A stretch of DNA of 64,000 nucleotides from Tetranychus cinnabarinus. Taxonomy: Eukaryota; Arthropoda; Arachnida; Trombidiformes; Tetranychidae. Numbering within the stretch: position 1 is the stretch's first letter; each line of letters starts with the position of its first letter. Under the pieces are notes generated by a model, which ran no database searches, had not been told where the DNA came from, and worked only from the letters and a program-made list of their open reading frames with translations. Both the position numbers and the translations under genes were made by a program. This document shows positions 21,801-33,448 of this stretch, in pieces. Location: positions 2,356,001 through 2,420,000 of the forward strand of contig WHVY01000001.1 in the NCBI GenBank assembly GCA_022266195.1. Reading direction: 5' to 3'.

Positions 21801-24800
21801 CTGTCCAATCAACCCTCAATCGGCTCATAATCTTATGCCTCATTTACTATGCATCTCAATAATTGTAAATCTCAATGAATTATCAAGCTTCCAGCTTATA
21901 TTTTTATCTTGAAAAAATAATTTCATTCTCAAATTTCTTACACCTAATCGGATCACCATCTAACCCTGTGTGTTAGTTTGTTTTTATTTTTGACCCTCTT
22001 TATCTGATTACAGATTTTACTTATTTAATTGCTAACAGTTGATTTACTCATAATTTGATAGAATCTCGGTAAATTCAAAGTCGATTATTCAATCGTTTGC
22101 AACTATTATGATGGATGAAAGGGGAAATCTAATTTATTGCGAAAAATCTGGTTAATAGAAATGCTACCAAATTATGGTTATCACTGTCATTACAATTAAA
22201 GTTCAACTGTTTCTCATTTTAAGCGAAACATCTTTCTATTTTTGTTTATTATCATTGATATGTTTGTTATAACATTTTTCATCTTTCCTGTTGTAATCCT
22301 TGAAACCTGGCCTTATCCACCATAGGAATTGTTTATGTGATTGGAATCTACATTTCTGTATTTACTTTTCTTGAATAGTGTTGGTTTCCTGTGTTATCGG
22401 CTAATTGCGGATTTTTTCAATTATATTTGGTGTTAATTGCTTTTAACGTTGTTGTTCAGGTTTCCTTTTCCACCTTTTATGTATAACAAAGAGAGAAACA
22501 AAGTAAAACAATGCCTGAGCAACCATATGATGTTCATCCGAAGTATAACAATAACATTAAACTTTCTTACCTCAACCGTTGGCAATTTTGAATCCAATTT
22601 TTATCGAAATTAACCCAATTTAGATGAAAATCTACTGATTCTATCAACCAAATTGTTTCTAGAAGATGAAATGAGGTTAAAAAATTAGGTTAATAAGGTC
22701 TTTGACCAGGCAAATGTTGGGTACAACCAAAAACCAATTTACTCTGACGGTTAACTCTAAACACTGAGGCATTGGAGGTAAAATAAACAAAGGTAAAATA
22801 ATGTCACACTTAGCCACTTGAAGAAATTGTTATCAACTGATGATTACAGGTGTCGCTGGTTGGATCATGTGATTAAGTTAATTGCGAATGATGTTGATCG
22901 TAATCTTTTGGCGAACTAATGTTTCAGGCAAAATAGAAGTCTCATTGAACAAAAGCAAAACAAAGAAGAAAACCTTTTAATCTCTTCTTTTTTTTACATT
23001 ATTCATCTTTTAATGTATCTTTTATGAGACCAAACAATTTATCTTTAAATTAGACAATTAAATTTTACTTACATTCCAAGTGCTATTAAAATATCACCAT
23101 TTAACGTCTTTTCCCAGTGTCCATGGTAAATGTGTTTAACCAGTAAACCTAGACTGTGACAACTAATCAACATCAAGTCATATTTAATTATAAACTGTGA
23201 TTCACGGCAATCAACCTTATGGTGGATAATTGCTAATCCCAATCAACGTTCTGGTGTTGATAAAGACACGAACATCTTTCGGTAAACCAAATTCCAGGTA
23301 AGAGTTCAATAGTCATTGTAATTTGCTCAGCAAACATTTGTTTACATTTCAACTTCTGGTTCACTTTACTCTCGGGTAAAACTGTTATTTTGACTGATTT
23401 GTCATGATTAGTCAGATCTGATTAGTAATGAAACTGAAGACAGGTTAATCATGAAAAATACCATCATTAGTAAATTACAAAATGGCCTTTGATTTTTACT
23501 AATTACAACAGTGAGTGTTGAAAGGTTGCAAAATATTAACACTTGTTTTAATAACATTGGGTTTTATAACCAACTTTTCATCATCATTTAATAATAATTA
23601 TCAATTAATTCATACATTAATAGGCTCTTTTCATCAATCAATTTGTTATTATTGTTGATCAGTTTGTATTGATTGAAATATGAGAAAGTTTGTTTCAGTG
23701 GTAATTTGAAATACAAATTATCCATTACCTGTTACCATCTTAATCGTTCACAATGCAAAGTAACTGCATTTCAAACAGATATAAAAAGGTTCATGATTAC
23801 ATATCAATGTTACTCAATAGATTATACAATAATGAATAAACCTGAAACAATGAAAGGGTTAGACAAATCTCTACAATTATCCGAATGATAGGGTAAATCA
23901 GAAAATAAAATAAAAACCAAAGCCAACTGAATGGGTAAAAAACCTAAATCTCTAGGCTTGACTTTTCATTTACCCAAAAAGCTAATACAGTTAACATAGC
24001 TAATTATAATAAATTTAAAGCACTTTTCTTAGTCAATTATCAGCAATTTAACGCCCCTGACTAAATAACAACAATAATTGTTTAAAATTAACGATCAATC
24101 ACCTCAAAAAATTGATTCGTTACTCTTTGATTACTAACCAACAAGGTAACTAAAAAAAGCAAACTTAACCAAATATTTTCACTGACAATTTAAATATGGT
24201 AACCCAAGAAAATTAAATTTCTAGTTGAAATTGACTCAATAATTGATTAAACTTAACGATTACAATTTAAATTGATTATAAACACCTTAGACTTGAAAAA
24301 ATTACTAACAAAATCAACTGTTAGCTGAAACAAGCTGTAGGCCTAACAAAAAACTGGTTTACTAGACACGAAAAGATTGCACCAGAAAACCAGAAATACA
24401 ATTGTTGGCTAATGTTTAATGATTGGAAATTGAAATCGATCCTTGAATTAAATTTGTTTATCACAATTAAGTAAATTAATGTTTAGCCTGTCCTGGTCAT
24501 CATCATCATCATTCCTAATAATATAAGGTGTGTTTGAATTTGATGTTTGGCTATTGAAAAATGGTAAAAAAAGTTTAGTATTATAGTGTATATTAAATTG
24601 TGTTGATATGCGCTTATGTTTTTTGTTTGTTAATAATAGTTATAATAATCTGTTTATAATTTAGTTGCTGCCTTCAAATTGTTGATGACATAATCAAGTT
24701 TCATGGTTAACCAGGAACAAATTGAAAACTAGTTTCTCCATGAAAATACATTTTCTCAATGAGATTTTTTCTTGTGTTGCAATTTGTTTCTAACACATTA

Positions 24801-25640
24801 ACTTGATTCACTTAATTTACTTTCTCATTAACAGTTGTTTATCTTCATCAGGATCGCCTATCATCTGAATCAACAACAATTCATGAATCATTCAACTGAC
24901 CAAATTGATTGAAACACTTCCGATTGTTAACATGGTTTCAACCTTCATTAGAGTACAATTGTAATTTATTAATTAACCAAAGGTTAAAGATCAATCAATC
25001 AAGGCTGTTAAATGATCATTAGTTGCTAACCAGAAAAATCAGTAAAATCATTATTAGCGGTAAATTTCAAACAATTGAACTTTGTAATTATTTTCAAAAT
25101 TTAAGTTCATTAAAGGTTTGCAATTTAAATGATTCACCGTCGATTACATTCATATATGGTTTAATAATCATAAAAATTTGGAGTTATTATCATGGGAAAA
25201 TTTAATTATCAGGTGAAAATGAAAGGTTGAAATTGAGCTTTTAGTTAAATTGTGTGATTCAACATTCATCGGTATTTAACATTCAACTCTATATATTATT
25301 GTCAAATGGTTAAAATGATTAACATAGTTAAGGTCAAAGAATGAGCAAAAATCCTTTTAGGGTTAATTGTTGACCATTTAGTTATTCAATCTTTTGGGTT
25401 GATCCAGTTAAGCAAGAGCAAGAAACGTTTGAAGAAGAGCAAGTTAATTATTTCAATTGTTGGGTGTTGATTAAATGTTGACTTGATGGTGATTATGATG
25501 AAGATGATGGTAATGATGATAATATTGATTGTACGAAGAAGAGTTACAATTAATACAATTAAATAGGTTGAGTTAATACCTACGCTTACATTGGTTTTAA
25601 CCCAAGTCTTGGATTTTTTTTGGGAGAAACAATTTCAATT

Positions 25641-25673
25641 TTCTTCTTCTTCTTCTTCTTCTTCTTCTTCTTC
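25641..25673. repeat. (TTC)11 microsatellite
   Basis: Eleven uninterrupted TTC units. Confidence 0.95.
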
Positions 25674-27787
25674 AATTTCCTATTTGTTTACAGCAATTAA
25701 ACATTGATTATTATGAAACAAACATTGACAATGACAATTGATGATCTGATTTTCATGTAAATCACGATCAACAATTAACAATTATTTTTGATAGTAAACA
25801 GTTGATTCAGTTGGAAATCGGGTAAAAAAGACTTTTGTTTATCCCATATTTTACTTTCACTATTTGCTTATTGTACTTCAACTCACGGTTAAATCATCAT
25901 CATCGTTGATTTGACCCATTTAAATCAACAATCCCAATCATCATCAATTTGGACCTTTAATCATTATTATGATTGACGTAAAGTACATTCACTATTGATC
26001 ATTACAAATTAATATAATCAATGTTTTTCTTTCCTTACCATTTTGCATATTCGGTTAACTTTCACTTTCACCTTAAAAAACCTTTTAAACATTGAGATTA
26101 TGATTAACTTTATCAACCATTTTGCTTTCAATCATCTTGCCTTATTATTTATACGATTGCTGTTGTTGTTATTATTATTATTTACTGTGAATATTAATTT
26201 CAACCACTTAATAGTTGAAATTTAATCAAGTTCAAGAACAAATTGATGATAAATAATAATAACCATCAACAATAGTATTAAGCCTCCTCCTTGCCATACA
26301 AATTGCTTGTTTAACCAAAATTACAATCATCCTTTAAACCATCCTTAATCCGTTTAGCTTTTAACCGTTATTGATTAATGACTGGAAAAGCAATCATAAT
26401 TGAATTAATCCAATTGTCATTAGCAACCTTTGGGTCAAACATTTGCATCTTTATCCAAATCAAATGAAAATCACTTTTCTTTGTTACCAATGTTTATCAA
26501 TGACTTTCGAGAGATCCTTTGATTCTGATTGCTTTAAAATCTTCATCAGCTTCTCAGTAACTTGGTTACCTCCGGTGAATGGATGAATGATGACGCTCAT
26601 GGTAAAATCCTTGATTCACATGCCAAAGAAATCTGTCAAACTGTTAAATTAGTTTCAATCAATCGTGAGATCAATCTGTAAGATGAAAAAAAAAGGTTAA
26701 CATTTTGGCTTCAGTTTTCCAAATTTTACTGTTTTAAGGTAACTTACTGATTGTTAGTAAATTGTGGTGATTATGTACCAATGGAACAGCCCTTTGGTTA
26801 TAACCTTCGAGTTAAATTAGTTATAGTTAATTTAATCAACTCACAGAGAGGTTAACCTGTCAATGTGATACTTTTTTGTCTCAAAAAATAAAACACCAAT
26901 CTGATGTTCCTCTGAAGATTGGTAAAATTTTTAGTTAAAAAAGTGGTAAAATTAACGATATTTTGTCTCCTTTTTTTACATCATCATAATCACCATTTTC
27001 ATCATCTTCATCTCCATTGATCAAAGTGTCTACAATTTTTGGCATCATTTGCTCCAGTTTCTTGGCTTAACCAGTTTTTTGTTTTAGTCTTTTGGTTCTG
27101 GTGTTAAATTGATATTAATCTTGAAGATTGTGACAAACCAGAAATCCTTAAACTTGAACAGTTTCAATGTTAATTTGAAAACAGTTGACAATCAGGAGTT
27201 GAGTTATTCCAAGTAAAATGAAGCAATTTTGGGTTTCTTTTCAAGTCATAACCAAGGACTGATGTTTTAGCTTAAATTAGCCTGTTGATGCTGTTATTAA
27301 TAATACCTTTTGGGTTGCAGCAGATATCAACTCATGAGTTACTTTGTTTTAATGCGTTCACTTAATAAGTAACAGTAAATAAACTTGATTATAATATCTC
27401 GAGTTTGATACTTTGTAATAAAATGGGCAACTTGTTTCCTTGTCATCCATTAATCAACCAAAAAATGAACAATAATACAAAAAATTTTGACGTTAAAATT
27501 GTTACAAGAATGGTGTTTCCCGGTTTTTTTGTTGCATTTTGTTGAGATGAACTCATCTACTTTCATCAATGGATCAATGTTCATCTTCCTAAAGATGAAC
27601 AGTTTAGTCTTTCTGGTTAATCACTTGTTCCCTGTGATTATTATTATATTTAATTGCGATCACTTTTGAAGATGGTAGTTGATGTTTTGAAATCTTGGAC
27701 GTTCATATTGTAATGATACGCCTAATATCCTTTACTGACCTACACTTTTACTTTTGCATTAATTGTTCACAGCATTAATTTTTGTTA

Positions 27788-27831
27788 ATGATGATAATAA
27801 TGATAATAATGGTGGTGATGATGATGATGAT
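27788..27831. repeat. Compound GAT/AAT trinucleotide repeat
   Basis: Mixed ATG, ATA and GGT units around a GATGATGATGATGAT core. Confidence 0.85.
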
Positions 27832-29601
27832 ACTCCGACGCTTAAATATTCACAATTGTAATAATTGTTGAATAGGGAGAACATTAGTTGGACTGAATTT
27901 AAATTGTGAATTAAAATTGTACTCATGTAGGTGTTGACTAAATAACTCCTTAAGTTAGCCTACACAGAGTTGGTGTTTCAAGTTAAATGTTGGCCACCAA
28001 ATTAGCCTCACAATAGATTAATATTTTCAAATTTCATCGAAACATTACATGCACAATTTTCAACAATTTACAGAATGATAAACATTTATTTAAAATCACA
28101 ATTAACATCAAAAAGTAAACAGTTGGTCATCTATGGAGACTTCATAGAATCACAGATTTAGGTAATGGATACCGATAGATACTTTTGCATAAGATTGGAC
28201 TTAAAGAATTGATACAATCAATTAATCGATTATTGAATGATAAATTATGACAACAAAAAATTTTACTTGAAATGTATTTTTAGCTTTTGTAATAATAAAA
28301 ACAAGGTTAATGAATTGATTAATTGTGAAACTAGTACTTCAAAGATTTGTTAATTATAATTCAGTGCTGATGATGCTATTTCTGATTTCATGTCATTCTG
28401 TTCAATTGGTTGATCTTTACCTTTTCAAGATATCCCATAACAAGTTATCATCATGTTTGTTATTAATCACCATCGGTAGCATCATTAGCAGGATGACGAC
28501 AGTTCAACAGTAGTTATTACTAGATTAGTTGATTAGGTGATTACAGAGTTGAAAGTGTAAATTGAATGCAAGTAAGCAACCAAAAATAAAAACTGACTTC
28601 ACAGTATGTTGAACTGCAATTGCTTTGTGATATGTTTGCCTCATAATACAATAAACTGTATAAGAGGATCAACAACATTTGATCCATAAAATGACGAAAT
28701 CAATATTTTTGAATGAAAAATAAAAACATCAGATGATTAATAACATTGAATTAGGCCAAAAACAGTCTTCATTACGTTGAACCTGTGAATATTATTCAAT
28801 TATACTATGATAACCAGGTATAAGTACTGAATCTCTTAGAAAGGAAAGGAAATGTCGATTAAGGAAATGATAAGTATTAATAGTAGTAAAGGATTTTTCC
28901 AGCCTTTAAATTTTCTGAACAAATCTCACGATAACTGCAAAAATACTGACTTTATGCTTCACATCTGACTTTAGGTGCAAATTAGTGAAACCAGAATATA
29001 CCAGAATAGACTATCTATCCTTAAGACAATAACAGCTGTGCGAAAACAAGCAACACTTGCGATTTGCGACAAAAAAATAAACAATGTTGATTTAAACGGT
29101 ATATTCCCAGTTCAGGATAACACTTATGGATGAAAGACGCTTAAGTCGATGTTTATAAAGATTTTTATTGGAGTCTATTGGATCAGGATATTTTCAGCTT
29201 CAATTTGTTCATTTGATCAGCATTTATATTTAATTTACCACTTTGATAACGTTAATGTTAACATTTGATAGACCAGAATTAATTAATCCCTCATAATTCC
29301 TGTTGAGTTTGATGACAAATCATTGATTTAGTTGAGGATCGAGCCAAGTTATCACATCGTGTGGTTCGGATGATACAATTGCTGTTTACTTTCTATTTCT
29401 TTCGACTTTCACACATAGGAGTAACCGTGAAATGGTAATGAAACCGATTTAAACCTCTTTTCGTCCACGAGAAGAAAATTAGTACTTATCGAATAATTCA
29501 AAGTCCAAAATTGATTTAAAGATTAAAAAGAGTTAATGTTTACAATTTGAATGAAATATTAATATGAGGCATGCACTAGACACCCATAGTTAGCCATATC
29601 A

Positions 29602-29620
29602 AGTCAGTCAGTCAGTCAGT
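29602..29620. repeat. (AGTC)n tetranucleotide repeat
   Basis: Four to five tandem AGTC units. Confidence 0.85.
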
Positions 29621-31965
29621 AAAAGCAGGTTTGTTCTGGCTAAGCAGCTGAGTCGGTTCGAATCACGCAGTCAGTCGTATGACTCTGACTTATTCAAATG
29701 AAATATTTTCAATTTTCAAGTTTAGTTATAACTTAAAATGAACCATAACAGAAGATTTGACAACAAAAAGGCGATCAAAGATGATGAGGAAATATGTCTG
29801 TGAATTTCGTGGTTAGTCAGATTAATCAGTTAAACCTTATATTAGATAATACAAATAACTATTGAACTTCAGAGCTAAAAAATAGTGAAATCACTTCATT
29901 TTTCACATGAAAGGTGTTCATAAGTTTTAAACCAAATATGAGCATTAATTGTGTATTGTCAACTGTGTTAGTAAACTTTTTGCCATTGCTCGCTCATTCT
30001 GGAAAAAGGCTTTTATTTTCACCAGAAAAGCTCTAGAAGATGTTATTCAAACATTAAAATAATCCTTTGCTATTGAATTTTGTTATTTTCATTGTCTACG
30101 GTAATATTAACAATTAATTGCTGGCTAGCCATCAATGTTTAGTCTGGTTCAAAGTCCACTTAAAGCTGATTAATTTCAAAAATATAATTATGGATAATGT
30201 ATGATGATTTCAATGAAAGATTTCCATAAACTGTGATTTACATGAATTCATTATTAGTTTAATAAAAAGCTGCTTAAATCAAATCATTTTAAGACCATTT
30301 TTCGAAGTCCAGAGTTGATGCTTTGGAAATATTAATAATAGTTTCCAGAGCTATCCATGCTTCATAGACTTCTTACAATGTTAGTGCTAATTAATTTCAA
30401 TTGTACTCACCACGGACTTGTTGAATGAAATTCAATAGTCACATGTTGCATTAATTGGTGAAAAATCAGCTTTAAAGTTTATTAGACTCATCACTATCTG
30501 AAGTCACCAATGTAACTTTTATCACAATATTCAATCAAATATTTTAAATTTTAAATCATTTTTTTAAAAATGTTATTAACATTAAATTTAACATGTTAAT
30601 AGACTTGATTGAACCTTTTCATGGTATTCTGATGATAAAAACCTCAACAGTTCGACTCTAACCTTTCGCTTATCAAATTGTGAAAAAATGAAATCAATAT
30701 TCTGGTTAATTTGCATAAATTAATGGTTAACCATCAATTGAACCAGAAACCAATATCTTATCAAATCAAACACCTTTTAATTACGAGATTATTGAGTAAC
30801 TGTGATTAGTAAACACGTACTGTTGAAGGTAGAGTTGCTCGGGTTATATAAACTTGTATAAACTTACATAATTAAACCGAGAACAATGAAACCCAGGATT
30901 GGAAATGATAAGATATTTTTATAAACGCAAAGTATGCAAATCAAAGATCAATAAAATTGAAGGCCAATAAATGGTCTAAGGTCAATTGAATGGTTAGCCA
31001 TACATGTTAATCAGTTGGACAATTAGCAGAAGAGAAACTGAAACTGAAACAAATATAAATTTAGTTTAACGCCAATTTAAAATTAAGCCACAAGAGTAAA
31101 TGGTAATAACGAGCATTATAATAATGAAAGAAATTGTTCCCTGTGAAGTGATTGAATAATCATGAAATTAAAATGAAAAGATAACCAAATTTCCTTTTTG
31201 ACAAGTTAACCATGATTTTATCTTTCATTCCAACTGATTGATCCTACTTTTTTTCCACTATCTTTGAGTCAGATTCTTTGCCAGCCATGATAACCGCTCA
31301 GTAACCTTGATTAAATGTAAATTTTTTGCTTCTCTCCATACGAACAGGTAGAATAGCAGGAGAAGATTCAGCGATGAGAAGAAGAAAAAATGTTTACATT
31401 AAAGTACATGATGCACTTGATTAGTGGAAACAACAAATCTGAAAGAAAAATGAAAAAAGAATCAAAAATTAGTATTGGACAGAAAGGAAAAGCAAATTTT
31501 GTATCAACTTGTTGGAAGGGTTTAGTAAGGCCTTTCAATGGTCAAAGTGAATCAATTGAAGCACAAACAAATTGTGATTTGGATAGTAAAAGTTGCCGCA
31601 TAATTTGTTCATTGATTTAGTACAAAGAGAGGTTCAGAGGAGGTACGATTGGGCGTTAAAAAGGGTTTTCTTATCCTATTTTTAGTGAGACTGGCGCATA
31701 ATCATTTTAGGCGTTGATGAAAACTCTCCAAAAAACCTCGTTGTATGCGTTTTTTGTTATTAGTTTGAAAGTAGTCAGTGAGTGTTGATTGTTTTTCACT
31801 GAAGTTTTATATTACACTTGTACTTGAGTTGTACAAGTTTAAAGGGAAAGTAAAAATTTTGCATTTAGTGTCTCTTTGGAAACCAAAGTGAAATGATGAA
31901 ACTATTGCTATTTATTAATTAGTGCCAATTGTTTATGGATCAATTGATGATAATTGTTTCTTCAG

Positions 31966-31974
31966 ATGGCTGAA
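31966..31974 (+). CDS. jun: Candidate first coding micro-exon of Jun
   Basis: The sequence reads TTCTTCAG, then ATGGCTGAA, then GTAAGT: a splice acceptor, nine coding bases (Met-Ala-Glu) and a strong donor. It is in phase with the Jun exon that opens with AAA ATG at 32411. If used, Jun would start MAEKMIQ. Equally it may be a noncoding 5' UTR exon or chance. Confidence 0.3.
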
Positions 31975-32413
31975 GTAAGTGGTGGTTAATTGTTATCTGT
32001 TAATCTGTTTAAAATACAATTCACAGATTGTGAACAAAAAAGAGTTTCAATCAACACTTACAGAAAACTTTCCATCTTTAAACTTGTATTCAACTACTTA
32101 ATTTGGGTTGTGTTTTGTGCCTCGGATAAGTACAATTTGATAAAACTGGAATAATCCAAGGTTCGAACTTTGACTTTTCTCTTTTGTTTTGTAATTTGAC
32201 TCAACTTGGAATCCAAATTTTTCAAGTTCATGGTTATACACTCTCCTCCCCTGTGTTATCTGCAATTGAAATAATAATGAAAATTGTTGCTTCATTGGGA
32301 TGAAATTATCTGCTGTAAAGTGAATAAGAATCCTATTGATGCTTGTTTCTCTTGAGTAAATATTGACTAATTTCCATGTTTAATCTTATTTCTTTTTGTA
32401 TTTCCAACAGAAA

Positions 32414-33448
32414 ATGATTCAAAACGATATTTTGGATTCCTCGGAAATCAGCAAAATGAATACACCAGCTTTAGAAAGGTTGTTTATAGAAATGTCAAAC
32501 GCATCCTCTATAGTCAACACCTATGGATACGACATGTCCAATGGAGGTGTTACGAATCTTGATTTAAATAGCACCAATCAAATGTCAAACGGCACTAGTA
32601 ATGGTAATTCAAGAGTCAACTGTTCATATGGAAACTTGAATTCGTTAAGTTATCCTAATCATGAAACAACCAGTGATAATATTCAACAGCAAATCAATTC
32701 GACATCTCATACCAATCTTAATCAACACATGACCAATTCTGTGTTCCACAATGATTCCATGTTGGCTGAATCACTACCCGGAAATATTCACAGGTCATCA
32801 CGAGTATCATCAGAATATACCAACAATAGTAATATCAATAATAGTCACAATAGCAACAATAGCAGCAACAATCAGTTAAATGGTAACACTGATTTATCAA
32901 ATGGAGTTTACCAAGTGCCAGACCATTTAAACAGCCATTCATTAGCTCAACCAATTGCCAGTAATACGCCAATACCAATGACATCCTCACCGATAACCTT
33001 AACAACCCTATCCTCGGCGTCAGCACCGATAGTTTCCAATGTTGGTTTAATGCAGCAACAAGTAAATATCAAACATGAGCCAGACTCGATCAACAGTTCA
33101 AATTGCAGTTCAAATGGTAGTCTGAAAAATATATCCCGATCACAGCCCCAACCACCGCCAAGTTTAATCATTTCACCGCCAGTTTCACCAATTGACATGG
33201 AGGAACAAGAGAAGGTTAAATTGGAACGAAAGAGACAGCGGAATCGAATAGCAGCATCCAAATGTCGTAAAAGGAAACTGGAAAAGATCCATCTATTAGA
33301 GAAAAGAGTTAATGAACTGAAAGATGAGAATGAACAATTAAGCACCAAAGTAAATAAATTACGTGATCATGTTTGTAGTCTCAAGCGAGAGGTAATCCAA
33401 CACATCAACAGTGGCTGTCCCATTGCATCACCTGATCATCCAATATAA
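32414..33448 (+). CDS. jun: Jun, bZIP subunit of the AP-1 transcription factor
   Basis: Binds TGAGTCA-type sites as a homodimer or with Fos and responds to JNK. From the Met at 32414 the protein has 344 residues. The basic region (about 269-290) has the signature NRIAASKCR within KLERKRQRNRIAASKCRKRK, followed by a leucine zipper (about 291-325) and INSGC, as in vertebrate c-Jun. PPVSPIDMEEQE just before the basic region also matches. Near the N-terminus NTPALERLF corresponds to the c-Jun SPELERL site, so one JNK-type Thr-Pro (residue 17) is kept; the second SP site is not. IKHEP at 219-223 fits a SUMO consensus. The middle is Asn/Ser-rich. The frame starts directly after an acceptor (TTTCCAACAG at 32401-32410), so an upstream exon exists, coding or not. 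The JNK-docking delta region of c-Jun is not seen. Confidence 0.93.
   Translation: MIQNDILDSSEISKMNTPALERLFIEMSNASSIVNTYGYDMSNGGVTNLDLNSTNQMSNGTSNGNSRVNCSYGNLNSLSYPNHETTSDNIQQQINSTSHTNLNQHMTNSVFHNDSMLAESLPGNIHRSSRVSSEYTNNSNINNSHNSNNSSNNQLNGNTDLSNGVYQVPDHLNSHSLAQPIASNTPIPMTSSPITLTTLSSASAPIVSNVGLMQQQVNIKHEPDSINSSNCSSNGSLKNISRSQPQPPPSLIISPPVSPIDMEEQEKVKLERKRQRNRIAASKCRKRKLEKIHLLEKRVNELKDENEQLSTKVNKLRDHVCSLKREVIQHINSGCPIASPDHPI

Larger units (their letters stand above)
21801..31965. other. About 10 kb without recognisable genes, upstream of Jun
   Basis: Only short, low-complexity ORFs of chance type. It contains simple repeats at 25641-25673, 27788-27831 and 29602-29620. The size contrasts with the tight gene spacing in the first 22 kb. 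It may hold long-range regulatory sequence or 5' exons for the downstream Jun gene, or a noncoding transcript; nothing in the sequence decides this. Confidence 0.4.

Noticed and set aside
29611..29700. B-box-like GGTTCGAATC suggesting a tRNA
   Set aside because: No acceptor stem or correctly spaced A box; flanks are simple repeat.
32150..32175. Second GGTTCGAA motif as a tRNA hint
   Set aside because: No cloverleaf can be drawn around it.
32835..33348. Antisense ORFs opposite Jun
   Set aside because: Shadows of the Jun coding frame.
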